From Amborella trichopoda (Eukaryota > Streptophyta > Magnoliopsida > Amborellales > Amborellaceae), in NCBI RefSeq assembly GCF_000471905.2, contig NW_006495875.1, forward strand, positions 1,002,665-1,066,664: a stretch of 64,000 nt of DNA, read 5' to 3'. The notes under the pieces are model-generated. The model worked only from the letters and a program-made list of their open reading frames with translations, did not search any database and was not told the DNA's origin. Shown piece by piece: positions 10,554 through 23,480 of this stretch. How positions within the stretch are numbered: the stretch's first letter is position 1; every line of letters begins with the position of its first letter. Position numbers and translations under genes: made by a program.

Positions 10554-13500
10554 ATGTCTAGACTTCGAGGTTTGTGGGAGGCTTCAATCTCTGCTACAAA
10601 AAAAGGTATTAAAACGATTTTTATTCTTCTATAAGCTACCCTTATTGCATTTTAATCCATACCCACACGTTAAAATTGCATATTAAAGAGTTCAAGTTTT
10701 TGCCCTTGTTGTCTGCTTTCAGCAATACCCGGCATTTAAAATTGCATGAATTGATTGGTTATTGATCTCGTTCTGTTAATTTTCTTAAAGAAAGCTCAGT
10801 TTTTGAGGATGGTCATGGAGATATCTATTCTCCACACAAGATAACAAACATGGCCTGTAAATTTGAGTAAATGGGTTTATATATTAGGCTACTCTGTTCA
10901 TAGTTGAGAACAGACAATACTTCGAAGTGTGGTTTAGAGCTAGATAAAGTTATGACATGTAATGTCTAAATTTAAGCACTCCCATATTTTAATTTTATAT
11001 TTCCTATGATATAAACAATACCAACTATTTAAAATTGCAGAATTGGGTTTATTTCTGTTGCAAAGACACCCTTAACTTGAAGAAGATCAGACTTCAAATG
11101 TTAGCTTTGGATATGAATTATGGTTTTTTATGCCTAAATAGTCCTATTTTTGTACTTCCTGTTATATCTCACAGAACTGAGAGTACTTACTGATACATAT
11201 TTCTTATATCCGTGCATGTAGCATAAAATTAGAACCATGTTACTGCATTTAATTTGAAATACCAGTATCTGGTATTTTTTGTTAAGTGTTTTGTATACAA
11301 AGGCTGTAGAGTGTGCTCATATGGTCTCCATTCTTATTTTTGGATTGTAGCACTTTCTTGGAACGTGGAGGATCTGATGCCACCGAGTGAGAAATATGTG
11401 TTCAGGTTCAATTCAATAGATGAGCTGAAAAGGTGGCATCTTTATTCTGATTCTGAATATGGTGGTATGGTTTGAATCCTTAATATACTGACACCACTAT
11501 TTTCTAAGCATATAGATCAAGAATCCCAAAACTATTATGAGTTATACTCCTGTTGGTTCCTTATTCAAGGAATCATGGCCTTAAGACTTCTATTGTACCT
11601 AGAAGTTTAGCAATATATCATTGCTTTTCCTTAACAAGATGCTTAAAGTGAAGGATTTATAATACCCAATTACGGCAACATGGAATGAAAATTTTGGAAA
11701 TTTTCTTTTTCATTCTTTTGCTTTACTTCTGTGCTCTCCATTTTGAGATGGCTTTGTTTTTACTATGAATTCATTATCAGGTTTATCTTCAGCCTCCTTG
11801 GAAATAGAAAATGTTGGAACGGGACACAATGGTAAGTTGTACTATATACACCATTTATGGTTTTGAGCTTCACTAGGATCCTTGTTTGTTTATGAATCAT
11901 TGCTACCCTTTGAAACTTTCTCCCCAACAAGTTGAACACAACACAAGAAAAGAAAATTAGGTCTTCAACTTAGTTTCTACCAGTTCTAAGAAGTAAGGGG
12001 TTACATCATCTTGCATATGGGGGCAACAAAAGGGACTCTCTATACTGCAATGGACAACAGTGGTGGGGGGAGGGAATTTGTGAAATGTCATTTCCTGGGG
12101 CAAAAAAGAAGCTACTTGGAGATTAGCCAACATATTTTATGGGATCTTTGAACTATGTAGAAACCGAGATATAGTTTTGTTCACATTTGGCGAGATCAGT
12201 GGCTAATCCAATTGCATGAAGACGAGTTTGGAGGAATGATATCTTATCACAAAAATAGCCACCTAGGACTGTGTCCGCTCGAGCCTACTTTTTTGTAACT
12301 ATTGTACAATTATCTCCATTTTGTACACACAATTGCAAAAAGAAATAAAATTAATCAATTATCAGAAAAAGAGAGGACATTACGAATATGTTTTAGGGTC
12401 ACTAAGCAATTACCTATCAAAATTTAAATAGAACGAGTTATAAAACATGGGAGTATAATGAAAGTAAAGGCATCACAATGGTAGTGGTGGCGTCAAAATA
12501 ATTGAGAAAAAACCTGCTACACACCGATGTAGGCGAGGATCAATTTTGTAATACTTCTTATATATTTACAAACACTGTTTTGAAAAGACAGAGCCAATTG
12601 ACTTACCACTTTTTAAGGAAAGGGGCTGGGGTCGTGGTGGTAGCATCCCCACACCCAGTTACAACAACGGGGTATCCATTCCTACCGCAACACCCCCAAT
12701 TAACACATTCAAAATGTAACTCCCTAATCTATTGAAAAAACGGGCAGGGGCCTGTCTTCCTCACTGAATTGCCCAAAAAATAAGAAAAAAAGAAAAAAAA
12801 GACAGAGCCAATAAACTGGTGTCTGTTCAAGTGACCGTTGGATCTGATACTTGATGCTTCCCATGGAACTTTAACTAACATTCTTATTTAGGGTCAGACT
12901 TTCCCACATTTACTCTAGGAAACTTATTATGATAAGGACGATCCGACTATTAGTTTATGATGGTTCTTAGTGGAATTTTGTGACATCAAAATTTTTATAC
13001 GGCCTAGCACTTAAACCAACATCTACCATGTACTAGAAACATAGCATTTGGCTTTATATACATTCTGGTGTGAAAATTGTTGAGATCTGGTAAGAAACCC
13101 ACTTTGTTGGAGTATTCACTGTGATTCTGATATGGTATAAGGTATGCTTTGGTATCTCCTGACTTCTAGATGCTTGCTATTCTACTAAGAATAGATGATT
13201 TTTCGTTATTGTATAGAAATATTCTTGCACTGGTTAAAGGACTCTGATGTACAACTTTTGCATGTTACCCCTTGCAGTTTCCCTGTAAGGTGCATAGTCC
13301 CCAAGTCATGTTATTCCTTAGTTCCTGGTTCCTTTGACCTGTGGCCAATGCAAAACTAATTCACATTTGTATGCTCTCTTGATATCATTAATGTGTTGTG
13401 TGTTTCCATAATTTTTTTACCCTTCTTTCAACGTTCACAATTGTTTTTTTATCCCTTTTGTTTGAAGGGATATTTTCTGGCCACCTTTCATCTGATGTAT

Positions 13501-14272
13501 CTGATGGTTCGAAATGGAGAATGAATCGAAGTGGTTTCTGTGGAATGCGATCTAAGAAGGTGAAACGTATAGTCCTCATTTTTTAATTTGTCATCATATT
13601 TACTTCTTCGTGCTTTGGTTACTTTTGGGGAACAATCTGTTTTGTTTTTCTTGAGTGGAGCCAATGGATTTGCAGTGACTGATCATCTGCAGCAAATGGC
13701 TTCTTCTTCATCCTATAGATAAGTAAGAAAGGAAAAAGGCCCCATGCAGGGGAGGGGGGGTTGGGGGGAGTGTACTGACTGATCATCTGCAGCAAATGGC
13801 TTCTTCTTCATCCTATAGATAAGTAAGAAAGGAAAAAGGCCCCATGCGGGGAAGGGGGGTTTGGGGGGAGCAGGGAAGAGGGTCTGTCTCTTCCTCTTGC
13901 CGTGTCATGCACGGAACTGCTAGGATTGTGTACCTTTCCACTTGCATAACCATATGCACAGACTAAATTGGTATAGGAACCATGAAATCCCAGCAATGGA
14001 CAAGACACTCTAGGCCATATTTTTCAAGGGACTGACCTTGTATGATTAACATCAAATTCTAGCACAATACAAATGAACCCTTTATGCATACACGCTGAAC
14101 ATCGGTGGTTTTATTTCTTGTACTATTTCTTATATATTTATTTGTTGCTGCAGTTTGATGGCTTCATTGACTTGGAAGCATACGATACGATAGCCATGAA
14201 GCTTAAGGGAGATGGGCGATATTATATTTCTACTGTAAGTTTGAAAGTTAGATTGAACCTTGGAACACGATC

Positions 14273-14303
<31 letters not shown>

Positions 14304-14406
14304 TCNNNNNNNNNNNNNNNNNNNNNNNNNNNNNNNNNNNNNNNNNNNNNNNNNNNNNNNNNNNNNNNNNNNNNNNNNNNNNNNNNNNNNNNNNNNNNNN
14401 NNNNNN

Positions 14407-14440
<34 letters not shown>

Positions 14441-16849
14441 AACTTACACATATTCATGCATATATAGAATCACAGATATATAGACAGATAGGTATTTTTG
14501 CTCCAAAATATCAAAACCAAACCTCTATCTGTTGCACTTTTGGAAAAACCGGGTGATCTAGCCGCTAATTGCCCGGTTAGATCAGAACTGGTCAGTGGCT
14601 AGTTCCGGTTTTGGGCGGTTTTGGTGATCAACTGGTATTTAGAAAAATAATTTAAAAAAAAATATAAATTCCCAAAAATTAGGAATTTGGTTTGTAATGC
14701 ATTGTTCAATATTATTTACATTATGGTAAAGACTAATAATTGTTTTGGTCATTAATACTCACTTTTATATTTTTCCATCTTTTTAGAAAATTTAAAAATA
14801 CCCCTAGGCACAAATCGACTCGTTAAAATCTATTTTTTCATTAATTTTCAACTTCATTTGAACGTGTTTTATTTTAATCATTCTTTATATGTTTTTCATA
14901 TTTTAGTAGATTTTTTTTTGTATCTCTTTTCTTTGTTTCAACACTTTTTTGACTGCCCGGGATTTGCCCTGTTAGAACGGTTGAATCGGCCGGTTTACTG
15001 GTTAGGCCGGTTAAACCGCTTTTGGGCCCATGTCCAGTTCACTGTTCCGGTTCGATTTTGCGAACACTAATCTGTTGTCTTTCATTGTTGTAGATATACA
15101 CAGAAAATTGGGTAAATGCCCCTGGTCAACAGGAAGACAACACATGGCAGGCATTTGTGAGACTGCCCAAAGATAATTGGTATATTGCAAAGGTAAGTTT
15201 CCATGTTCACAAGCTCAACTCTTTCAAGCCCATAGCTCAATAGTAAGGCACTTATTGTTGTGATCTGGTAGGTCTTAAGTTCAAACTCAGATTTCCTTAA
15301 AATATAAACTGTATCTTTTAAAAAATCAGCCTTTTTTCGAGTGTTTTGATTACTATTTTTCTCATATCGCTGAAATCTGTAAATTTGTTTGATACCATTT
15401 TGCAATGAAAATGTGCAAACTCTTTGGAATGTATTCTTTTATTAGTGGTGGTACTAGATGTCTTTCCTGCCCATTGATCTCAACATTTTTCCATTTTTTA
15501 TTGCTATTTTGATTTTGATTGCTATTTGCTCTCATGTCGTTGAAATCTGTAAATTTGTTTGATGCCATTTTGCAATAAAAATGTGCGAACTCTTTGGAAT
15601 GTATTCTTTTATTAGTGGTGGTACTAGATGTCTTACCTGCCCATTGATCTCAACATTTTCCATTTTTTGTATTAGAAGGCTGTACTATTTATTCGTTTCC
15701 AATTGAAATTAGGAAACTTTTTGTAATATATTCTGTTAGTAATGGCGAGATTAGATGTTTGTCCTACACGCTATTATCTAAATTTTAGCCATTTTTGTAT
15801 TAGAGGGCTTTACCTTTTACATTTTTGTAAGCTTGGATTAAAACCTTGAACTGTACTTTGGTGGAGTACCTTAGCTTAAGCCGAGAGGCCAAATCCCCAT
15901 TCTTTCCAAAATTACCAAGATGATCTCAATGCCCTTGAACCAACAGTTTTTCTTGATTCTCAAATTTAGCTGAAAGTACATTTGATTCTCATGACTTTGT
16001 CCAGACACCCAAGATTATATTGCAATTTACGGTCTCATTAATACTTCATTATTTGTTGCTGTTAATTGTTCTTTGATGTCCACCTATGTCCATGATTTTC
16101 CGCATCTGTCTTTCCAAAATAACTCGACCGACCTTAGCTGCATTTAAATGAAAGTTCTGCTTGAATTTGTTTCATTTAAGTGATCCATCACTAATGTCAC
16201 TACATTAACGGGTGAAGAGGAATGTATCAATGGCGTTCTTTATTGTAAGCGCTTTGAGGCCGTTTTTGTATCTACCTTTCATTAACACAATGTTAACAGT
16301 ATAAAAAAAAAAAATTGTTTCATTTGGGTAAATCATACCTGATTCTCATGAACTTACTACTCAGGGCACCAAAGATTTGTCTTGCAATTATGGTCTGACT
16401 AACATTTCATCAATTGTTGCTATTAATTGTTCTTTACTGTACACCTATTATTTTTTGGGGGTAAATGTATACCTATGTTTTTGGTGCTTCCCATCTACCT
16501 TATTTTTACTCTTATTTGAAAAAATTATTGATGAGTGTAATTCTGAAAAGAATATTAAGATATTAATTTTGTACCAATCCACTCCCCCTACTGAGGTTTT
16601 TCCTCACATCATAATGCTCATAGAACAATAATTTCTTGATCCTCAATTTTTACGAATTTGCAGATTCCTCTTACTAGCTATATGCCAACATGGCGAGGAA
16701 ACGTAGTAGACGTAAGGTTGGAGATGAATCCATCACGTATCTTAGGTATGTCTCTCTCTGTGAATGCAGAAGGTGGGCCTCCTGGATCAGTTTCCGGATC
16801 TGGAGATTTCAAGCTAGAGATTGACTGGATCAAGGCACTAAGGACATGA
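10554..16849 (+). CDS. CIA30: CIA30/NDUFAF1-type complex I assembly factor
   Basis: Seven coding exons: 10554-10605, 11351-11464, 11781-11831, 13468-13559, 14154-14234, 15094-15192, 16664-16849. All junctions are GT-AG and phase-consistent; the total is 675 nt, 224 residues. The protein starts [17 protein letters not shown] and continues with [19 protein letters not shown] (residues 21-39), [12 protein letters not shown] (45-56), [53 protein letters not shown] and a C-terminal [13 protein letters not shown]. This is the CIA30 domain of complex I intermediate-associated proteins over nearly the whole length, as in plant homologues of about the same size. The family helps assemble the membrane arm of mitochondrial NADH:ubiquinone oxidoreductase; mitochondrial location here is inferred. 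Introns carry several duplications, repeats and an assembly gap, none in exons. A (GA)n run precedes the ATG. Confidence 0.92.
13676..13875. repeat. 100-bp tandem duplication in CIA30 intron 4
   Basis: Two direct copies begin at 13676 and 13776 with tgactgatcatctgcagc. They are nearly identical and each ends in a G-rich run of about 25 bases. They lie in the intron between exons ending 13559 and starting 14154. Confidence 0.9.
14274..14437. other. Assembly gap flanked by (CT)n
   Basis: N run at 14306-14406. Both sides are (CT)n tracts (14274-14305 and 14407-14437), so the gap most likely reflects an unresolved CT microsatellite in CIA30 intron 5. Confidence 0.9.
14545..15070. repeat. CCGGTT-bounded repeat in CIA30 intron 5
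   Basis: Two GC-rich edges full of ggtt/aacc and ccggt words (14545-14635 and 14955-15060) surround an AT-rich middle. Similar architecture appears at about 25230-25560. It looks like one family of old elements, but I could not define termini or a TSD and do not assign a class. Confidence 0.3.
15228..15310 (+). repeat. tRNA-like SINE remnant
   Basis: Contains a box-A-like tagctcaatagtaagg and, about 35 bases on, a box-B-like aagttcaaactcag, the spacing of an RNA polymerase III promoter in a tRNA-derived SINE. No full cloverleaf and no TSD were found. It lies in CIA30 intron 6, directly after exon 6. Confidence 0.35.
15361..15676. repeat. 170-bp tandem duplication in CIA30 intron 6
   Basis: The phrase tgaaatctgtaaatttg starts at 15371 and again at 15541, and the following ~130 bases match closely. 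A more diverged third copy of the 3' half follows at about 15715-15805. A separate diverged pair in the same intron joins about 15985-16080 with 16345-16445. Confidence 0.85.
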
Positions 16850-17155
16850 AAACCATTAAGCTACCATGACTTTTTTTCTCAGTTCACTGTAATTTTACCC
16901 TGTGTTCTTTGTTAGAATTGATTAGTTATTCATAATTTAATGTGAGTTCTGAGTTTTTCTGCTTGTTTGTTAGAAGAATATTTTGTACTTCATGTTTATT
17001 ACAATTGCCAATAGCAACCAAGTTTTCTCTCTCAAAGTTTACTTGTCTACTAGTGTAATTAATAAGGTTGTTACTTTATATTTTTGGAAACTTTTTACTC
17101 TCATTCTTATCTTCCTGAGATCATGTACCAGATACTATCAGTGCCAATGATGTTG

Positions 17156-17416
17156 GATTCGCTCCCCTTCAGCTGAAGGGGCTGAAATTTTCGGATTTTC
17201 GGTCTAGAACAAAGCGAAGCGAATCTCCAATGCATCCACGTTGGCTTGTTTTAGGCCGCTTCGGTCCACTTTGGTCTGATTCAACCTCTTCAGCCAAAGC
17301 ACAAAATTGTCTTTTAAAAAGGCAATTATGTGCTATGGCCCACTTCGGTATGATTTGGCCTCTTCGGCTGAAGCTCTGGCCCTTTTGGCCGAAGCGTAGA
17401 ATTTTTTTTTTTTTTT
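17156..17416. repeat. Palindrome-rich short repeat with T tail
   Basis: Starts with gattcgct and a perfect 18-bp palindrome, CCCCTTCAGCTGAAGGGG (17164-17181); an inverted agcgaatc follows at about 17217-17224. The next 170 bases repeat cttcggc/gaagc words. It ends in a long T run (17401-17416). It could be a short retroelement or foldback element; no TSD was seen. Confidence 0.35.
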
Positions 17417-17655
17417 ATATTGAATTTTATATTTTTAAATTTTTATATATTTTTAAATATAAATATATATACTTTATTAATATTAAAGTTTTTTTTAAAT
17501 TATGAATTGTTCATTTGAATCGGGAAGCACCGAATTTCTTTGTTTTTCCTACCAAACTAAAAAAGACTCCAAATAGTATCTGACCACTTATTAGTGTTCT
17601 CTCTCTCATTCATATTATGGTACTTGGGAAGGATTATGGAAAGGGCAAGCTTTTT

Positions 17656-18120
17656 ATGCTTTCCTTACAGCATTAAACTTATATACTTTCCTTTATGATT
17701 GCACCAATCACATTGTCACGTGTCTACACTATTTTATTTTTAATTGTTTTCTATAAATTATTTTGATAGACGTCCATTCTTCTATTAAACTCGCACTAGT
17801 GAAAAAAATAAAATAAAATATTTTCAATGAAATAAAATGATCAAAATACCTTTGAAAATTTTAAGAGGTATTTTGATCATTATATTTTATCAAAAAATTA
17901 TTTTTAATACTTTTGATAGGTGTGCCCCAATGAAAAGATGTCATGTACTAAATTTCATATTTATACAATTTGTATAAAAAAAACTAAAAATAAAATACTT
18001 TGAGATGTCGGATCTAAGATCAAATGGTGAGTGGTTCTCTTGATTAAAATTGGATGGTTGGATGGCAAGGGAAGAAAAGAACTTCTATGTTGCAGAGGAA
18101 GTATAGAAACCTTTTCTTTA
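17656..18120 (+). repeat. Dispersed repeat B, copy 1
   Basis: About 465 bp collinear with 36858-37347: aaacttatatact, ccaatcacattgtcacg, cattcttctattaaa, aataaaatgatcaaaatacc, tactaaatttcatat, aaaactaaaaataaaatact, attggatggttggatgg and gtatagaaacctttt occur in the same order. At its core is a perfect 16-bp inverted repeat (17836-17851 with 17866-17881, 14-nt loop). It has no coding capacity, so a MITE-like element is possible. Confidence 0.75.
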
Positions 18121-19684
18121 AGGAAAAAAATCAAATACTCGTGCTCAATATGGTATAAGGGACACGCACATGCCATCGACCTGTTTGTACCAGGGTTATC
18201 AAGATTGAGTATACGTGGGTTTAGTCTAGTTAAAATTGGTTCAATTAGATATCTAATTAATTGAATTGAATTTTAAAAAAGGTAAAGAAAAATAAGGATG
18301 GTTAATTTAAAATATAATATTTGTTATAATAATATGTACGTTTTTGTTTAACCTATATGACTCTCAAAACCGGATGGTTTGATTGGCTAAACATTAGTTT
18401 TAATTGATTTTCTACTAAACTCCATTTTTATTTTAGACAAGAGCAGTCAAGGCACAAGTTTGCGGAGTCCTATCTTGAACTGTACTTGTCAACATTCAAT
18501 GTTACTCCTACCGAGTGTAGTGTAAGGCACACACATATTTGTCCATGCATCGCCGGTTCTCATCAACGTAGATGAGACTTTGTCCCAACTTGTAAGGCCG
18601 ATCTTGTTTGTCACTGGAGCAACTCATCATCTCCGTGTCCGTTAATAAGAGCATGGACATGGACGGTCCGGCCGGCCCGATTGGACCCAACACAAAAATA
18701 TAAAAATTCGACTTATATATATTTAAGTAAGGGAAAAGTTTATATAGAACCAGGGTCAAAACAATCAAATTAGAACCCACTTCAAAAATTTTCACTAAAA
18801 GAGGTTGATTTTGTGCCAAAATATTCTCAAGTTGATCATCTCGACATCAAGATGCATGGACATGATAAAAAAAAACGGATTTCAAGTTTTAGAAATAGTG
18901 TAAAGCATTTTTGTGCCGTCAATTTTTAATATTTTCAAGTATTTATAGATCTACTCAATTTATTCTCTATTTTTAAAGCTTTAAATTTTATAATTAAAGA
19001 TGAAAATATAATTTAAGGCTATCATGAAGATTTTTAATATTGAAACTATATTTATTGACACTATTTGAAGGTGGGTTTTAATTTGAATTTTTTAGAGTCT
19101 CAGCTCTATACAAACTTCACCCTTTAAAGAATATGTTAAAAAATATAACTATAAATATATAATTATATTTATTTAAATATTATATATTAAATATTATTTA
19201 AATAATAACACTATTTGGGTTGGATCCGGGTTATTGGTCAGATCATGGGTCCATTGCCACCCTATCCTATGGTTTTTTCTTGAGGATTATTGCATGGACA
19301 GTAAGACTATTTATGTGGGTGTAAAGAGAGAGAGATGTAGACCAGGAGCTATATCTTATGACTCCCTTACTGTGGTCTCATAGAGTTATAATAAGGATAA
19401 GGAAAATCTTCACGGTTAACAAATTCAAATGCCACTTGCAACTTTTTTGAACCTGTACCGATCATGCTCACTAATAATGCACACTGTACATTTACTCCCT
19501 CAACCAAAATAACTACTTTGGAAGTTTTTTTTAGATCAAAAAATTTGGGATCCACCCTAGAAACACCATATGACCATTTTCGATATAAAACAAAAAACAA
19601 AACAAATGATTTTAAATCTAAACACTTTAATCTACCTGTTTAGAAGTTGAGTGGTCTCCGTTTAATTTTATACCATTATTTTCT

Positions 19685-19690
<6 letters not shown>

Positions 19691-19726
<36 letters not shown>
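19691..19726. repeat. (AT)n microsatellite
   Basis: A simple AT run next to the T-rich 3' end of the - strand LINE at 19727. Confidence 0.9.
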
Positions 19727-19730
<4 letters not shown>

Positions 19731-21560
19731 TTTTTTTTTGACAATGTTATGTTACTATTAATAAAATGATGGAATACAAAGGAATTATACATTAATCAAA
19801 ACATCAGAGACTCAAAGCACTTTAAGGTTCACACCCAACTTGGCCAAGCCATCGACTACGGAATTAGCTTCTTGATAGACACGTTGGAACGAAACCATCA
19901 AGTTCTCACATACGTCCATAACCCCTAACTACATCGGCAAAATTATCCATGGAGATCTATTTTGCTTGGTACACCAATTGATCACATTCAATAAATCTCC
20001 CTCCACACATTAACATAAATTTGGGTATTTGTCCCTTAGCAACCTTAATCCATTCAACAATGAAAAGAATTCAGTATAGTTTTCCGTGTGGACACCACTA
20101 GGGCTCGCGTAGGAAAGAAGAACCTCACCATCTTAATCCCTCACAACCCCATCACAGCTAGCCTTGGTCTGGGTTCCCTAAAGAGCTCCCATCAAAATTC
20201 AGTTTCAAACAACCCTCCAAAGGTGGATGTCATCTGCTTTGTGATCAAATATGCCAAAAAACATGTCATAACATGCCTTAGATTTACCCATATATCCTCC
20301 TTTGAAACTTCAAAGCCTTCCTTTGTAACCGAAAATCATCTCCATAAGTTATCCAAAATTCTTCTCTTAATATCTTCTAGCACAAGAGTGACACCCTCGA
20401 AGGTCCTTCTATTCCTTTATTTCTATATTTCCCATAATATGGATGCCTTGAAAATTTTCCACACAATTTGGCCCCTTTCGGAATACCACTGAGTTCCAAA
20501 TGAACAAAAATATTGGTTTTTTCATTAGGCAATATCAAACCAAATGCCTAACCCCATATAGCACTAGAAATACGACGATGCAAAAAGATATGACATCCAT
20601 TCTCCTCATCCCTTTTACAAAGTAAGCAAACATTAACCAATATCATACCTCTTCTTTCTTTCTTTTTTCAAATTATCTACTCTAAAGGTCTTATTTCAAA
20701 AAAGGATCAACAAGAAAGCCTGAATTTTGTGCGGAATAGGCAGCTTCCAAACAACATTGAGTGAGCTTCGACCTTCTTTATATCGATAATAGTATAGCAG
20801 TCTATAAACATATTTGATTGATAAAATACCATCTTGCTCACATTCCCAAATCACCTCATCTTCACCATGCAAAGATATTTATACCAAGTTTATATCATTC
20901 AGTAGTGCAAACAACTGATCAATAATTATGTTTGGCATTCCAATGTAAACACACCCCAAGTCCCAATAAGAAATGAGAAAATATATAATGAGACCATTTA
21001 CCTTTGGTACATGGCGGCACAATTGATATTGACCAAAGGATGTGAAATTGGGTTGCTGAATTTATTTCGTTGACTAAGCTCAAATTTCAAAAGAAATTCT
21101 CGAACTTTTGGGTTGTAAGTAATTGTGACCTCCATGTACTTAAAGTAAATAGTCTCATTGTATACAATCCCATAAGAATTTCACCCTTGCGATATCCGCA
21201 AATCTAATACCTTCGCAGATTAATTTAGAGCCCTCTCAAACAATTTAGGGTAAGATAATTTAAAAGCACAATTACCTACCCATTTGTGATGCCATAAATT
21301 AATCTTATCGCCTTTGCCTACTGCCCGTCTAATATTTCTGCTCACTAATTCTTTAACACTCCAATTCCTTTTCAAAAATATGAGGCCTGCACTCTCTTAG
21401 CAAGCCACCCTCCCATTAAAGATTTCTAGCTGAAACCATATTTGACCACAATTTAGAGCTCGCCATCACCACTTGGCCAATAAGTTCAGGAGGATACAGT
21501 TCCAAAATATGAAGTCCTAGATGTGGATTTACGCAAGAGAGTGAAGAGAGGCTATGTTCC
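19727..21560 (-). mobile_element. Degenerate 5'-truncated LINE
   Basis: Reading the - strand from high to low coordinates: WSVKELVSRNIRRA and GDKINLWHHKWVG (21360-21280, region after the RT); a zinc-binding motif CLLCKRDEENGCHIFLHR (20640-20570); an RNase H start GCLKLNFDGSSLGNP (20225-20170). The T run at 19728-19739 on the + strand is its poly(A) tail. There are many stops, and the RT catalytic region is missing. This is an old, non-functional copy. Confidence 0.75.
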
Positions 21561-22894
21561 TGCTGGACCATATAATCTTTTGACCTCTCATAATTGCCAC
21601 AAAAGACTCAGCAGCTCATCACAAATATTTTAAATTTCAAGCAAATAATACATTGAAAATTTGGCCTTTCAAATGTCAAAATCTTCCTTTGGCAACCACT
21701 AGTCTCTTAGAGGGGACCCATTAATTAGATTCTATTATAGAATTACACAACATTTCAATCACTGTATTTTTATAAGGTTGGTAAGTAAAATGACCATAAT
21801 ACCCCTCCAAATATATATAAAGACACCATTATATCCTCCAGGGAAACAAGGTCATGAGCCCAAGTTTATGTTAGGAGCATCTTGCAAGTGGGTCAAGGAA
21901 AAAGATTAGAGAGATGACAATAATAGTATAGAAAATTAAGTTGTTGTGACCTAGGTTTTCTTTTCTTATTTATTTTCTTTTTGTTGGGTACTTTCATTTA
22001 TGACTTTAAAATTTTAAGATCACATGCTCTAAATTTATGACATGGGTGCATTTACAAAATTCAATTTTTGTTTGGGAGCTATAGTGTTTAGGTTGTAGCC
22101 CCATAAAGATCTAATGAAAGGTTATGAGAGTAGCGGTTAATAAGTATTATGGCAAAGAAAAACACATTTTTTCTTTAAGGTTAAAATCTTTTGTTTTTAT
22201 TTAAAATGATATAAAGTGCAAATAGTTTAATGGTAAGGTTTGAGGAGAATGATAGATCATGATTCATATAGCAGACCTCAAATAATTAAAAAAAAAGCTC
22301 TGATAATGAAAAAAAATTCATTGACAAAATTAAAACCGTAATAAACATCATGGTGTGGACTTGCCTCTTTTCTACTATTATGTTTATAGAATAAAAGAGA
22401 GCGCAAGCTCCATGCACATGTGTATAAGTTTTCACATGGCTTGCCAAGATATTATTCTCCTATGCAAAGCCAAAAGTCAAAACTGTGCAAAATCAAGTGA
22501 CTGTTTACGAAATCAAAGGACTATTAATGATGAGAAAGCTTGATTTTGCTATTTGGAAGTCGCAGTTAACATGCAGTTGTCTTTCTTAAGAGCACTTACA
22601 CTATTTATTCATTTTTTACCCACATATATTCTTTCGGTCTCGGTCACAAACAATTCTCTTTTTTTTTTTTTTCTGATATGAGCCACTAGACTCATTAAAA
22701 GCTTGGGTGAGCCCACCAGCTCACAGGAAAAAATGAGCTCAATGCCCTGAGTGAATCTGAGCCAATCTGACGATCATGAATATTTGGTAGTGTTTGAATT
22801 TTAATTTTTTTTTCTACAAATCCAAATCACTTGATATTATAGGCGTGTGTTCTTCTTCTCATCAAGCCGCACCTAAGAAAAACATAAAAAACAT

Positions 22895-23100
22895 AATTCG
22901 TAAAAATAAAATGATCAAAATACCTCCGAAATCTTTTGGGGGTATTTTGGTCAATTTATTTCATGTAAAATATTTTTTTTGATATTTTTTAAAGATTCAC
23001 CTATTTTTGATATACACACGTCTAAAATTTTAATTGATTTGAATTTGTAAAAAAAAAATTAAAATTAAAATACTACCGGACATTCATGATCTTCAAATCG
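22895..23100 (+). repeat. Dispersed repeat B, copy 3 (diverged)
   Basis: Carries aaaatgatcaaaatacct...gggtattttggtca, the same inverted core as repeat B, then an equivalent tail with aattaaaataaaatact-like sequence. It is shorter and more diverged than the copies at 17656 and 36858. Confidence 0.5.
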
Positions 23101-23160
23101 GCCCAGATGACCATTGGACTCATTTTCTCCTATGCGTTAGTGGACTCAACCAAGCTTTTC

Positions 23161-23191
<31 letters not shown>

Positions 23192-23299
23192 GTGTGTGAT
23201 TTCATGCATATTCTAATGCTTTGTGGCCCTATGCTTGGTCTTCTCGTTCCATCATTTTGTTACCCCATTTGGGGGCCCTCTTCTATTTTTCTTTTATTT

Positions 23300-23480
23300 T
23301 ATGGTAATAGCTCACACATAAATAAATATAAATGTCTTTCATAGCAACAGCTCACACATAAATAAATATAAATTAGTCTTTTATTGCAACAGCTCGCACA
23401 TAAATAAATACAAATTAGACTTTAATTGCAACAGCTCACACATAAATGAATATAAATTAGTCTTTTATAGCAACAGCTCA
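23300..23480. repeat. Minisatellite, ~43 bp x 4-5
   Basis: Four to five direct copies of a unit built on caacagctcacacataaata and attagtcttttat, with small differences. The copies are contiguous with no unique spacers, and the context is plant spacer. Confidence 0.85.

Larger units (their letters stand above)
16850..19690. other. Repeat-rich spacer after CIA30
   Basis: No gene recognised. It holds the palindromic patch at 17156-17416 and repeat B copy 1 (17656-18120), listed separately. A small - strand open frame at 18508-18819 has no family I know. Two GC-richer patches (about 18655-18700 and 19215-19265) bracket an AT-rich interior. A gagagaga run lies near 19326. Confidence 0.5.

Noticed and set aside
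18508..18819. 103-codon - strand frame
   Set aside because: No family recognised, no splice context, and half of it is AT-rich low-complexity sequence. Not supported as a gene.
23300..23480. Regularly spaced repeats resembling a CRISPR array
   Set aside because: The copies are contiguous with no unique spacers, and the genome is a plant. It is a minisatellite.
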